Position numbers and translations under genes: made by a program. A stretch of 64,000 nucleotides of DNA from Algorimicrobium algoritergicola (GTDB lineage: Bacteria; Bacteroidota; Bacteroidia; Flavobacteriales; Flavobacteriaceae), in assembly GCF_008086165.1 (NCBI RefSeq), contig NZ_VSKL01000001.1, forward strand, positions 744,001 through 808,000. Direction: 5' to 3'. The notes under the pieces were generated by a model. The model had not been told where the DNA came from, made no database searches, and saw nothing but the letters and a program-made list of their open reading frames with translations. Of this stretch, positions 16,865 through 26,852 are shown piece after piece. Position 1 is the stretch's first letter, and each line of letters opens with the position of its first letter.

Positions 16865-16935
16865 GGAATTTTGTAAGTTTCAATGGTAATATATCTGTTT
16901 CATTAGCAGGTAAAATTGAAATACTACAGCCTTAA
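16861..16935 (+). CDS. Possible 24-residue coupled small ORF
   Basis: A 24-codon frame starting MRNFVSFNGN fills the gap between the CYTH gene and the next gene exactly. Its ATG overlaps the CYTH stop (ATGA) and its TAA overlaps the next ATG (TAATG). It may serve to carry ribosomes across the gap rather than make a useful peptide. The peptide has no recognised family. Confidence 0.35.
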   Translation: MRNFVSFNGNISVSLAGKIEILQP

Positions 16936-17804
16936 TGAAACAATTAAAAATAGGTGTTCAAGTTATAATTATTGTTGCTGTACTAATTCATTTTGCGGTT
17001 AAAGATTACTTCTATGCGTCTGCTATAATCTTCTATGCATTTCCGCTTCCAATTATCATGCTGTTATCTTCTTTTTCAATTATAGTTAATAAGAAATGGC
17101 GCAAAATTTCCATGTTATTTCTGCTCGTTTTAAGTGTCATTTGGTATTTTAAAAGCTATACTTCAAATCATGAAAATGCCGTTAATGAAGGTTTGGAAGT
17201 CGTTGTTTGGAATGCTGGACACAATCAAAGTTTTGAAGAGGCTTTTATTGAAAACAAACAGATTCCAGATGTCTTGGTTTTAATAGAATGCAATTTAAAA
17301 TCGATTCAAGAAACCCGAAATAAATATCCAAATTATTACTTTCATTTATCTGAAGAGGAGATTGGAATTTTCTCCAAAACCCCTTTAAAAATTATAAGTG
17401 AAGTAACGTCTGAAACAAATTCTACCGTTTTAAAATTTACAACGAATAACATTATTTTTTATGCGGTCGATTTAACGGCTGAAGTATTTAATTCCAGAGA
17501 AGAGGAATTGCAATTTGTTTATTCCAACATAGCATATCGTAGTAATTCGGTTGTTTTAGGCGATTTTAATACACCTCTAGAATCCATTTATTTCGAAGAC
17601 TTTAAAAACAATTACAATCATGCGTTTTCTGTTAAAGGAAAAGGCTTTAAAGAAACTTGGTTTTGGAATTTACCACTTTTGTCACTGGATCATATTTGGG
17701 TGTCTCATAATTTGAGAATAAATAAAACGGATAAAATACATACATGGAAATCAGATCATAGTTTGATACGAACGTATATCAGTCGACCAACTATTCCGAA
17801 ATAG
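16935..17804 (+). CDS. Membrane-anchored endonuclease/exonuclease/phosphatase family protein
   Basis: Residues ~1-75 contain two or three membrane helices (QVIIIVAVLIHFAV, FYAFPLPIIMLLSSF, ISMLFLLVLSVIWYF). The rest is an EEP-fold domain with its scattered catalytic marks: VVWNAGHNQ, VLIECN (metal-binding Glu), LGDFNTP (Asp and Asn), and WKSDHSLI (catalytic His near the C terminus). The EEP domain would face the periplasm or the cytoplasm depending on helix number. The substrate (nucleic acid, phospholipid or another phosphate ester) is unknown. The 3' end overlaps the convergent pbpC end by 14 bp. Confidence 0.8.
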   Translation: MKQLKIGVQVIIIVAVLIHFAVKDYFYASAIIFYAFPLPIIMLLSSFSIIVNKKWRKISMLFLLVLSVIWYFKSYTSNHENAVNEGLEVVVWNAGHNQSFEEAFIENKQIPDVLVLIECNLKSIQETRNKYPNYYFHLSEEEIGIFSKTPLKIISEVTSETNSTVLKFTTNNIIFYAVDLTAEVFNSREEELQFVYSNIAYRSNSVVLGDFNTPLESIYFEDFKNNYNHAFSVKGKGFKETWFWNLPLLSLDHIWVSHNLRINKTDKIHTWKSDHSLIRTYISRPTIPK

Positions 17805-20142
17805 TCATCCATCGTTTGGCTTCATTACCAAAGGTATCTACAACCGTTAGCAAATGTTTTCCTTTTTTAGGAAGGATTCCAAATTCATGAATATTTTGCG
17901 TGCTTCCTAAAAACTGCTCATTTAGATACCAAAATACGGTTGTTTCAGGTTTGGAATGTGCTATTTTTAAAATGAGTTCATTGGTTTTTCCACCAAAATC
18001 CTTCGGAAGAAAAATGGTGTTGTTATCATTCGGATAAATGAATTGCATAGAAATGGCATTTTCTCCCAAACAATCCACTCTAAAAGGTGGTAAGGGTTTG
18101 TAAAAGGGATTTTTGGTTTTATAATAATAAGCCATTAATGGTGGTAATACAAACCATGATTTATGCGAAATATCTGCAATCGCTTCACAAGACGAATTCA
18201 CTTGAAACTGTTCTAATGTATCTAAATGAACCAATACATGATACGGACAAGGCTTGGTTTTTAATCCCGAAACTTGAATAAATTTTTGTTCTACCTCATC
18301 ACAATTTGGTGATGCACGATGACCACTTTGTTTGCAAATACTTACTTCCTGCATTTCATCAAAGGGTTTTGAAAACCAATCGCTATTCGGTAATAGGTTA
18401 AACACATCAAATAAAATGGGTGCAGCTGTTTGGACACCTACCAAACCAGGTCTGCCTTCACCATCTGCATTACCAACCCAAATACCAACCACATAATCTT
18501 TAGTTGTTCCAATAGCCCAAGCATCACGGAAACCAAAACTAGTACCTGTTTTCCAGGCTATTTGTTTAGAGCCATCATAAAACTCCCAATTATCATCGCC
18601 TTCTGGTCTGTTTACGGTTTTTAAACTTTCGTAGGTTAAATAGATGGAAGCGGCATCAAAAAGCGTTTTTTCAGCTGTTTTTTTTCCGAAATCAACTGTT
18701 TCGGAGTTGATGAAAATGGGTTCAGAAAATTCGTTACTAAAATACTCGCTAGATGTTTCCGAAAAATGATTTAGTGTTGAAGACAGCGCAGCATAACTTT
18801 TACATAAATCCCATAAATTACTTTCAGCACCTCCAAGAATAAGCGATAATCCATAATAATTGGCAGATTCTGAAAGGTCTTTAAGTTCTAGTTTTTTTAA
18901 ATATTGATAGAATCTGTCTAATCCAAATTCCTGCAACATTCTAACAGAAGGCACATTTAAGGAACGTGATAAGGCACGACTAGCTGGAACAGCACCATCG
19001 TATGTTTTGTTATAATTTTCGGGATTATAACTACCATACTGCGTGGGAATATCAGCTACTAATGTGTTGGGTAATAAATCGCCAGCATCCAACATGGCTG
19101 CATATAAAAAAGGTTTTAAAATACTACCCGTACTTCGTGGTTTATCAATGATATCCACATCTTTTTGGTGTAATTTGTCTGCTGGTGTATTTCCAACATA
19201 AGCCAAAACCTTTCTGGTTTTAACATCTAAAACTAAAACAGCCGCATTGTGAATCCCGTTTTGCTTTAGTTGATTATAATGTGTTTTTACAAGTTGATTC
19301 ACGCGCTCTTGTAAATGATTATCAACCGTTGTTTGAACGCGTTTTCCCGAATGTGTTGTCGCTACTTTTTGTAATAAATGTGGAGCCGTTTGTGGCAATG
19401 CATACGGTTTTTGCGGTAAACCTTCGGCAATAGATAGTTGATAGGTTAAAGAATCAATAACAGCGTTGTCTCGTAATTTTTTGAGTAAACGATTGCGTTT
19501 ATTACGTAATTGTTCTTGATTTTTCCCAGGATAAATTAAACTTGGTGCATTGGGTAAAACAGCCAAGGTTGCATGTTCTGCCCACGATAATTGATTGGCA
19601 TCGCGATTAAAATACCGCCAAGATGCGGCATCCAGTCCAACCACGTTTCCACCAAATGGTGCATTGCTGGCATAATAGGCTAAAATTTGATCTTTGCTTT
19701 CGCGAAGTTCTAAACGGGTTGCTAAAATAATTTCAATAACTTTTTCAAAGTAGGTTCTATTTTGTCCTTTTCGGGATAAACGAATGACTTGTTGTGTGAG
19801 CGTGCTCCCACCACGTTTGATACCATCAGATTTTAAATTATCTCTAAAGGCTTTAAAAATAGAAATAGGATTAAAACCAGGATGTTTGTAGAAATAGGCA
19901 TCTTCAAAAGCAATAATACAGGTTTTAAATTTTTCTGGAATAGAATCGTTTTGTGGAAATCGCCATTGACCATCACGTGCAATTTGTGCGCCTAAAAGAC
20001 GATTGTTTTGGCTGGTAATGACAGTCGCTGTTGGATCTGTAAATAATTGATTGGGTAAACAGAAATAATAGGCAATGAGTAATAGGAATACTATTGCCGA
20101 TTTTATTCTATTTGCTTTTATGTAAGATATAACCTTCTTCAT
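17791..20142 (-). CDS. pbpC: Penicillin-binding protein 1C
   Basis: This is a bifunctional peptidoglycan synthase anchored by one N-terminal helix (residues ~15-30). The GT51 glycosyltransferase part has EDAYFYKHPGFNP and GGSTLTQQVIR. The transpeptidase part has SxxK as SILK (about residue 340), SLN in the middle, and KTGTS near residue 530. The last ~90 residues form the BiPBP_C domain typical of PBP1C. At 783 aa it is full length. It is the last gene of the alpha-2-macroglobulin operon, a pairing seen in many bacteria. Confidence 0.94.
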   Translation of the reverse strand: MKKVISYIKANRIKSAIVFLLLIAYYFCLPNQLFTDPTATVITSQNNRLLGAQIARDGQWRFPQNDSIPEKFKTCIIAFEDAYFYKHPGFNPISIFKAFRDNLKSDGIKRGGSTLTQQVIRLSRKGQNRTYFEKVIEIILATRLELRESKDQILAYYASNAPFGGNVVGLDAASWRYFNRDANQLSWAEHATLAVLPNAPSLIYPGKNQEQLRNKRNRLLKKLRDNAVIDSLTYQLSIAEGLPQKPYALPQTAPHLLQKVATTHSGKRVQTTVDNHLQERVNQLVKTHYNQLKQNGIHNAAVLVLDVKTRKVLAYVGNTPADKLHQKDVDIIDKPRSTGSILKPFLYAAMLDAGDLLPNTLVADIPTQYGSYNPENYNKTYDGAVPASRALSRSLNVPSVRMLQEFGLDRFYQYLKKLELKDLSESANYYGLSLILGGAESNLWDLCKSYAALSSTLNHFSETSSEYFSNEFSEPIFINSETVDFGKKTAEKTLFDAASIYLTYESLKTVNRPEGDDNWEFYDGSKQIAWKTGTSFGFRDAWAIGTTKDYVVGIWVGNADGEGRPGLVGVQTAAPILFDVFNLLPNSDWFSKPFDEMQEVSICKQSGHRASPNCDEVEQKFIQVSGLKTKPCPYHVLVHLDTLEQFQVNSSCEAIADISHKSWFVLPPLMAYYYKTKNPFYKPLPPFRVDCLGENAISMQFIYPNDNNTIFLPKDFGGKTNELILKIAHSKPETTVFWYLNEQFLGSTQNIHEFGILPKKGKHLLTVVDTFGNEAKRWMTISE

Positions 20143-20150
20143 TTAGACTC

Positions 20151-20465
20151 CTACTTTCGTAGGAATTCGTATTCCCGCTCCACTTTACAAATCCGAACAT
20201 GATACCAATTGTACCAGTGTTCACGACCTTTCTGTTGCGCAATTATATGTTCACTTTCCTGTTTCCAATTTTTAATGGCATCTAAACTTTCCCAATAGCT
20301 AACGGTTATTCCCAAACCATCTCTGGCGGATTCTATGCCAATAAATCCTGGTTGTTGTTTGGCAAGTGTCTCCATTTTTTCTGCCATTTCAGAATAACCT
20401 TCAATACGGTCTGTTTGTGTTGAGGTGAAAATAACAGCGTAATAGGGTTTAAAATCTTTACTCAT
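20151..20465 (-). CDS. Antibiotic biosynthesis monooxygenase (ABM) domain protein
   Basis: This 104-residue ferredoxin-like protein has the ABM pattern: YAVIFTSTQTD, then KMETLAKQQPGFIGIESARDG and GITVSYWESLDAIKNWKQ. Such small proteins are cofactor-free oxygenases, heme-degrading enzymes or of unknown role. Its start overlaps the DUF2071 stop by 4 bases, and pbpC follows after 8 bp. It therefore sits inside the alpha-2-macroglobulin/PBP1C operon, an unexpected place. Confidence 0.85.
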   Translation of the reverse strand: MSKDFKPYYAVIFTSTQTDRIEGYSEMAEKMETLAKQQPGFIGIESARDGLGITVSYWESLDAIKNWKQESEHIIAQQKGREHWYNWYHVRICKVEREYEFLRK

Positions 20466-21184
20466 AATTGTAGTTTCTTTTTATCCCAAGTTAACACTTG
20501 AACACCTTTAGAATAGTGAATTTTATCAGGCTTATTATTTATTAATTGATTGAATTTAGGATACTCTATTTCTAATTTTTTGATAGTAATAGCTTGCATT
20601 GGCCATTCTTGATGATGTACATCGTATTCAATTATTTTATTTTTATGTTCTTGATGAACAGCATAACGTTCAGTTAACCAGATATCAGTTTCATCTTTAA
20701 TAATAGGATCACTGCCTATTCTGTATTCCATATAAAATGAATCGCTATTTTTTTTGTTGTTGGATTCATAGCTATAGGCTGTTCGTTTCATTTTAGAATA
20801 CTGATAAGGGAATTTGGATATGGTTTTTAAAAGTTTGCACGATGACCGTTTGCTCCCTTCCATATTTAAAAAATAAACACTTGGTTTTTCGTTACAAATG
20901 GTATAAACCCTAATATTTATCTCGTGAAAATCGGAAATGTGAGGTAGTTTTGGCAAACTTCTAATGCCAATATGATTCATGTTGAAAGCGACTAAACTAA
21001 TCCATGTTTCTCCATTTATAGTGTCTAATTGAATGCCTTTGGGAAGAAAGGGTTTTATGGATTTCGAAGACACTTTCCAATGTAAAAAAATAGCATCGTT
21101 CCATTCTTGATAAAATTTCCAAGAACGTGAAGGAACTTCAAAAGTTCGATGTCTAGTATGTTTTAATATGCTTTTAGCTTTCAT
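20462..21184 (-). CDS. DUF2071 (YqjF-like) family protein
   Basis: The 240-residue protein matches DUF2071: an N-terminal WNDAIFLHWKVSSKSIKPFLP, then WISLVAFNMNHIGIRSLPKLPHISDFHEINIR-type pattern (positions ~62-95), and a C-terminal WPMQAITIKKLE. Family members adopt an acetoacetate decarboxylase-like fold; the function is not established. The start codon overlaps the alpha-2-macroglobulin stop by one base, and its end overlaps the ABM gene start. All four genes are therefore probably co-translated. Confidence 0.85.
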   Translation of the reverse strand: MKAKSILKHTRHRTFEVPSRSWKFYQEWNDAIFLHWKVSSKSIKPFLPKGIQLDTINGETWISLVAFNMNHIGIRSLPKLPHISDFHEINIRVYTICNEKPSVYFLNMEGSKRSSCKLLKTISKFPYQYSKMKRTAYSYESNNKKNSDSFYMEYRIGSDPIIKDETDIWLTERYAVHQEHKNKIIEYDVHHQEWPMQAITIKKLEIEYPKFNQLINNKPDKIHYSKGVQVLTWDKKKLQL

Positions 21185-24100
21185 TATTTTTCAACAGTAA
21201 TCCATTGTCCTTTATTTCGCACTAAATAATCATTGTCATACATGGCTTCAGCTTGAATGCCAGGTAAATAATAGGTTCCTAAAAAGGAAGCATTCAGCAT
21301 AATATGAAAAGTTTTACTGCCTTGCTTTCCTTTTTGTGGCAAATCGAAGTAGTAATTCACTTCATTATCTCGAATATCGGTATAACGTGCTTGACTAGTT
21401 GTTGCCGGACCAAAATCGGTAAATCGTGTATTAATGATCTCCCAACCAGATGGAAATAATTGGGTGAGTGCCACATCGTTTATATTTTCATTTTTAAGAT
21501 TGCTAACCGTAATGGTTGCCACAAAATCCTGACCTTGTTTTAAATTAGAAATAGTAATTTTAGTGCCAGTCAAATCTTTATAGACGACGGAAACACTCAA
21601 GCCACGTTGTTCCGTGAGCTCTTGACCAAGTGGAAGTTTTCCAGAATTAAGCACACGTACATACACCAAATTGGCTTTTTTATTTGTGAATGTTAGTTGA
21701 TTTGCGCCATCATTTATCGGTAAATCACGTTGCGCAATTGCCGATTTCGATTTGATGGTTTCAGATTTTCCGTTGATGGTGTAAGCAAGATCTAAATCTT
21801 TGCCACCATTGGCTTCCACCATTTTTGCCATAGCCAATAAGCTATAAGCTGTTGTTTGGGTACTCATCCAACGGTTGCTCGATAAATCATTCGCTAGATA
21901 TTCTGCTAACTCACGTTGCTGTGGGTTTTTAGTCAGCACCATAGTTTCCAAAGCCATGGCACGATTTCTATCCACCGATCCGTAGGTGTAGTAATTATAT
22001 TTTGGTGGTTGGAAATTAATATTAGCTGTTTTTGAAATAGCTAGACTCGCCTCATTTTGTCCTGCTAAAGCATAAGCTGCTGCCAAACGCCATTTAGCTT
22101 CGTTGGATATTTCAGAAAACTCACGTAAACGGTTCATAGCCGCTAAATCTGCTTTTCCAGCTAAAGCCAATGTGTAAAGTCTGTAGGCTTGTGCTAAATC
22201 TGAATTATAGGTTCTGTAACTTGGTCGCCAATCACGAGCAGCTTGTTTTTGATAGGATATCCAATTATTTTTAAATGTTAATGGTAACACATACCCTTTC
22301 TTTTCTGCTTCTAGCATAAAGTGACCAGCATAACTGGTAGACCAATCGTTAGCTGTGTTTTCGCCCATCCAATAACTCATACCGCCATTAGGCATTTGAA
22401 ATTGCGCCAAACGTTTGATTCCACTTTCAATGTTTTTCTGAATGTCTTGTTTTTTATCTAGTGTTAAATCGAAAATATCGTTTAAATATAATTGAGGAAA
22501 AACACCTGATGTGGTTTGTTCTAAACAGCCATGTGGATATCTTATTAAGAATTGTAAACGTCTTGTGAAATCCATAGGCGGTAAGGTTGAAAATTCTACC
22601 GTAGCCGAATTGGTTCCCATTTCACCAAAGGTTGTAAAGTTGAGCGTTTCTTCGGCATTTGCAGCAACCGATTTATCAATAGATTTTGATGACATAGGAT
22701 TTGGATTCATCACATCTATCTCTACTTTATAGGTCGATTTTTCACCGTTACCTTTTGCAATAACTTCAATAGTATTAAAGCCTTTTGCTTGACTAACATC
22801 CAATTCAAAATAGCGCATTTTTTCGTCTGGCTTATCGAAGGTGATATTTTGCGTTTTTTCACCAACTACAGAAATCCCATTGCTTAATTTCAAGCTAATT
22901 TCTACATTTTTCACTTTGTTTTCCATAGCAAAAACGGTCACAGGAAGCGTTACTTTTTCACCTGGACTTAATTTTCTTGGTAAAGAAGCTAAAACCATAA
23001 GCGGTTTTTTAACCTGAACCGATTTATCTACACTACCATAGGCTTCGTTGTTAGCATTTCCAGCGACAACCATAGTCCGAACAGCTCCAATATAATTTGG
23101 TAATTTTAAGCTATGCGATTTGTTTTCGCCTTCCTTCAAACTAAAAGGTCCTAAATAGGTAACAACTGGTTTAAAACGGTTGGCTTTTTTATTTTTTCCT
23201 GCAGCAGCATTTCCGTCACCACCAATTGCGAAAACTTGATCTATACTGCCAGAATAAGCACCAATTACAGCATCAAAAAGATCCCAAGTTTTGACTCCTA
23301 GCGCTTCTCGCGCATAAAAATCATCCCAAGCATTTGGTGTTTTAAAACGCGTTAAATCTAGCAAACCTTCCTCTACCATTGCAATGGTGTAGGTCATGGC
23401 TTTGTTGTTTTTTTCGGAAACCGTTACCTTAAATTCCTGCTCTGGTTGTAACACGTCAGGCATTTTAAGTTGTGGCTCCAATTTGGTGTTTGGATCTTCA
23501 ACCATTAGCGGAATAACACCAAATAAACGAATTGGCAAATCGTTTGCTGTCATGGCATGCGGCTGTAAAAGTGAAATATTAATAAACACGTTTGGTGCCA
23601 TTTCGGGCGTGATTGGAATGGTTACTTTGGTTTCGCCTGGAAGCGTTTTTGCCCATTTGGTTTCTAACACTTCCGTACCATTTTCTACGCTTACTAACGC
23701 GCGACCTTCACTGCCAGAATTAAATGTAATGGTAGCCGTTTCGCCAACATTATAGGTTTCTTTATCTGCGGAAAATACTAACATTTTTGCGGCTTCTTTA
23801 TCGCTAGTCGGTGCTTTTTGCCACCAGTTTTTGTAAAAGTAAGCTGTACGTCCTGTAGCATGACCACTTACGGGATCAATGACACGAATAAGATAACGAC
23901 CACCTTCTTCGTCTGGAATTTTTATATTGAAACTCCCTTTACCTTGTGCATTGGTGTTTACTTTACTATCTAAATACGGTCTGTGATAATTACTGGATAC
24001 GTAACTGGACAGATTATCATCAGAAGAATTCCACCACCAACGCCATTCAATTTTATATATTTTTACTTCTAGATTATTGCGTTGCATGGGCTTTCCATCT

Positions 24101-26757
24101 TTATCTACAACCACCACATCAAAGGTTTGATTTTCATCTGTAAAAAAGGAACCATAAGCTTTTGGCTCTGGCGATTGTAAACCGACAAAGGATTCATAAG
24201 GTGCAAACGGCATGGTGAATGCATCCATGGAAAAATCGCCGCCATTTTCAAAAGCACGCACTAAAAACTGGACGTTTAACATGCCAGGCGCATTTTTGCC
24301 AACTTCTAATTGATTATTTATTTTTGCGATTCCTTCGGCATTCACATTCCCTTCAAAAACGGTTAATTCTTCGGTTTCAAATTCGCGTGTTGGATCAGAA
24401 AATATGTAGTTTTTGTAATTTTTGAATCCGGAGTTGGAACTGCTAATTTTCGCTTTAATTTCAGCTTTTAAATTTTTTCCAACTGCGCCATGAAGCCATT
24501 TTACATCTAGAGTTCCTGCTAGTGGTTTGTTGTTGGTTAAGATCTCGTTTTCAAAATCGACTTTAATTTTAAGACGATTTGGTTTAACGGTTTCAATCTT
24601 TAATGTTTTATAAAATGTAGCACCACCAACGGAAACTTTAGCACTATAATTTCCGGTTTTATCTTCCGTATTAGTTGCCACTGTGAATTTGTAAAAATTA
24701 TTAAGGTTTTCGGTTGTGATATTTTTGAATGTCAGTTTTCCATTAGGATCTGTGATTTCTAGTTTCACAGGATGTTCTTTCGGTAATTTATTCGCTTTAT
24801 CATTCAACATAAAGGTTAAATGAAGCGTGTCTCCAGGACGCCAAACACCACGCTCGCCATACAAATAGCCTTTAAGTCCGCGTTGCATTTTATTACCAGA
24901 AACATCAAATTTACTTAAGGAAAGTGAGTTACCATCCGCTAGTTTTAAATACGCAGTATTATCGCCTTTTTTTACAATGGCAAAAGCTGCATGCTTGTCC
25001 GAATCAATGGTTAATAAGCCTTCCGAATCTGTAAAAAGCGTTACCATTTCCTGTTGCTGAAAATTGTAAAGCGTTACGGATGCATTGGCTTCAGGATTGG
25101 TTGTTAAAATATTGGTTACAGCAAAATAATAGGAATTGTTCTCGCCACGTTTGGCAATCACGCCCAAATTGGAGGCGACTATATTTTGCGAAACAACCCG
25201 ATCTTGATTAAAATAGGCTTCATGACATGGATTTTCACGTTCGCGCCAATTGTATGAATAGTTTTTGTAGTTGTAAATTAAATTATCCCAATAGGCTTCT
25301 TCACGTAGATCGTCATCTTCGGTGTACGATTCTTCGTTATAATCAGTACCATAATAATCATCCTCATAGTAGTAATCGTCATAATCATCATGGCTTACTT
25401 CGGCTGTTTCGTTAGCACTACAATCGTATAACGAATAATCTTTATTGAAGCTCAATTCTACCCGGTAAATGGCTCCAGGATCAGCATTAAAGAATTTGGA
25501 TAAATCAATACTATAAGCGCGCCATTTTCCCGTGTTTTCAGCTGCCGATTGGAGTTCAATAGTTTGTTTCGCAATCCTGCGGCCTACTTGTCGGATGCTA
25601 TTTTGGTTATTGCCGTCTAAATTATTTTCCTGCAAAAACTGTAATATATTATCTTGATATATTTTAATAATCCGGACTTCGACCGCTTTTAGGTTTACCG
25701 CTTCAAAATTAAATTTAAGTTGCTTTGAGTTTGGCAGAATACTTCCGTTGCTAATTAAGCGGACTTGTGGTTTTAAGTTTTCAAAGGTAATTTTTTCTGA
25801 AAAGGGGTTCTTCAATTTAAAGCCATCTGAATTGGCTATACCTTGAAAAATATCCACTTGAATATCGCCAACTAATTTGCTTTCTGGATAGACTTTTAAA
25901 ATATTTCCTTCAACTATAAATTTGGGGTTTTTGCTTTTCTCAATCGTCACTAAACCATCAAAGTTTTGCTGTTTTTTAAGTGGATCCGAGAAGTTAATGG
26001 ATACGTATTGTTCGGGTAACTGAATCACTTCCACATCCACAATGGTAAAATTATTGATGCCTGGAATTTTCAAGGTATTTTCACCTGTATTGTCTGCATT
26101 AATGGCTTTGCCTTGCCATTTGACTAAAATTTCAGAATCCTCTATTTTTCTATGAATACTGTCAATTTTGAATTCAAAAACGCGTGATTTTTCGTTATAT
26201 TCATTAAAAACTATCTGTAATTTTTTGCCATTTTGTGAGGCTTCCACTAATTGTTTGGCTTGCTTTAATGAGATTACATCTGAAGCACGAATAACCGCTT
26301 CAACATACTGCCATTCCTTACTGTAAGATTGTAAATTAGTGGTATTAATCGTGAAATTTGGCGTGATGGTTTTAAACTGAAAGGTGTAATTGCCAAAATC
26401 ATTTGGCATGTCATTGTAAATTTTCTTCAGTTTTACAGTAACGGTATATTCGGTAGAAGGTTCTAGCGGTTCATCTGGCGTAAATAAAAGAGATTGCTGA
26501 TTAACAACAACCAATTTACCAGAAACATGTGGTGAAATACTTACAATATCATCAATTATTTCCTGTCCCATTTCCCATCTTTCAAAAGGTTTAGTTAGAT
26601 TAATTTGAATAGGATCTGCAATAGAGTTTAAACCCGATGTGGTATAACTTATGTATTCGCGAAATTTAAAAAGATTGTCGGTTTCGGTATCTTCCTTTTT
26701 ACAAGACGCCAAAACTGAAAAGATGACAACGACGGTTAAGATTTTTTTAAATAACAT
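21184..26757 (-). CDS. Alpha-2-macroglobulin family lipoprotein
   Basis: This giant protein of 1857 aa has a lipoprotein signal (VLASCKKED, Cys19). Multiple MG-type beta domains fill the N-terminal half, and the thioester motif CLEQ lies at about residue 1407 (PHGCLEQTTSG). A helical TED-like segment and C-terminal receptor-type domains follow. Bacterial homologs trap attacking proteases through the thioester and pair with PBP1C for envelope repair; PBP1C is in this operon. An acidic, Tyr-rich low-complexity insert lies at residues ~455-478. It is the first gene of the operon. Confidence 0.93.
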   Translation of the reverse strand: MLFKKILTVVVIFSVLASCKKEDTETDNLFKFREYISYTTSGLNSIADPIQINLTKPFERWEMGQEIIDDIVSISPHVSGKLVVVNQQSLLFTPDEPLEPSTEYTVTVKLKKIYNDMPNDFGNYTFQFKTITPNFTINTTNLQSYSKEWQYVEAVIRASDVISLKQAKQLVEASQNGKKLQIVFNEYNEKSRVFEFKIDSIHRKIEDSEILVKWQGKAINADNTGENTLKIPGINNFTIVDVEVIQLPEQYVSINFSDPLKKQQNFDGLVTIEKSKNPKFIVEGNILKVYPESKLVGDIQVDIFQGIANSDGFKLKNPFSEKITFENLKPQVRLISNGSILPNSKQLKFNFEAVNLKAVEVRIIKIYQDNILQFLQENNLDGNNQNSIRQVGRRIAKQTIELQSAAENTGKWRAYSIDLSKFFNADPGAIYRVELSFNKDYSLYDCSANETAEVSHDDYDDYYYEDDYYGTDYNEESYTEDDDLREEAYWDNLIYNYKNYSYNWRERENPCHEAYFNQDRVVSQNIVASNLGVIAKRGENNSYYFAVTNILTTNPEANASVTLYNFQQQEMVTLFTDSEGLLTIDSDKHAAFAIVKKGDNTAYLKLADGNSLSLSKFDVSGNKMQRGLKGYLYGERGVWRPGDTLHLTFMLNDKANKLPKEHPVKLEITDPNGKLTFKNITTENLNNFYKFTVATNTEDKTGNYSAKVSVGGATFYKTLKIETVKPNRLKIKVDFENEILTNNKPLAGTLDVKWLHGAVGKNLKAEIKAKISSSNSGFKNYKNYIFSDPTREFETEELTVFEGNVNAEGIAKINNQLEVGKNAPGMLNVQFLVRAFENGGDFSMDAFTMPFAPYESFVGLQSPEPKAYGSFFTDENQTFDVVVVDKDGKPMQRNNLEVKIYKIEWRWWWNSSDDNLSSYVSSNYHRPYLDSKVNTNAQGKGSFNIKIPDEEGGRYLIRVIDPVSGHATGRTAYFYKNWWQKAPTSDKEAAKMLVFSADKETYNVGETATITFNSGSEGRALVSVENGTEVLETKWAKTLPGETKVTIPITPEMAPNVFINISLLQPHAMTANDLPIRLFGVIPLMVEDPNTKLEPQLKMPDVLQPEQEFKVTVSEKNNKAMTYTIAMVEEGLLDLTRFKTPNAWDDFYAREALGVKTWDLFDAVIGAYSGSIDQVFAIGGDGNAAAGKNKKANRFKPVVTYLGPFSLKEGENKSHSLKLPNYIGAVRTMVVAGNANNEAYGSVDKSVQVKKPLMVLASLPRKLSPGEKVTLPVTVFAMENKVKNVEISLKLSNGISVVGEKTQNITFDKPDEKMRYFELDVSQAKGFNTIEVIAKGNGEKSTYKVEIDVMNPNPMSSKSIDKSVAANAEETLNFTTFGEMGTNSATVEFSTLPPMDFTRRLQFLIRYPHGCLEQTTSGVFPQLYLNDIFDLTLDKKQDIQKNIESGIKRLAQFQMPNGGMSYWMGENTANDWSTSYAGHFMLEAEKKGYVLPLTFKNNWISYQKQAARDWRPSYRTYNSDLAQAYRLYTLALAGKADLAAMNRLREFSEISNEAKWRLAAAYALAGQNEASLAISKTANINFQPPKYNYYTYGSVDRNRAMALETMVLTKNPQQRELAEYLANDLSSNRWMSTQTTAYSLLAMAKMVEANGGKDLDLAYTINGKSETIKSKSAIAQRDLPINDGANQLTFTNKKANLVYVRVLNSGKLPLGQELTEQRGLSVSVVYKDLTGTKITISNLKQGQDFVATITVSNLKNENINDVALTQLFPSGWEIINTRFTDFGPATTSQARYTDIRDNEVNYYFDLPQKGKQGSKTFHIMLNASFLGTYYLPGIQAEAMYDNDYLVRNKGQWITVEK

Positions 26758-26852
26758 ATACGATTAATTTTTATTGAATAAATATAACTGATGTTCTTCC
26801 TAACGTTTTTAGGCTAGGAAATTTTGAGTGTTATGGTAAGTTAGGAAAACGA

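Noticed and set aside
23396-23755. 119-codon open frame opposite the alpha-2-macroglobulin gene
   Set aside because: It is antisense to a well-supported gene and its composition is that of a shadow frame.
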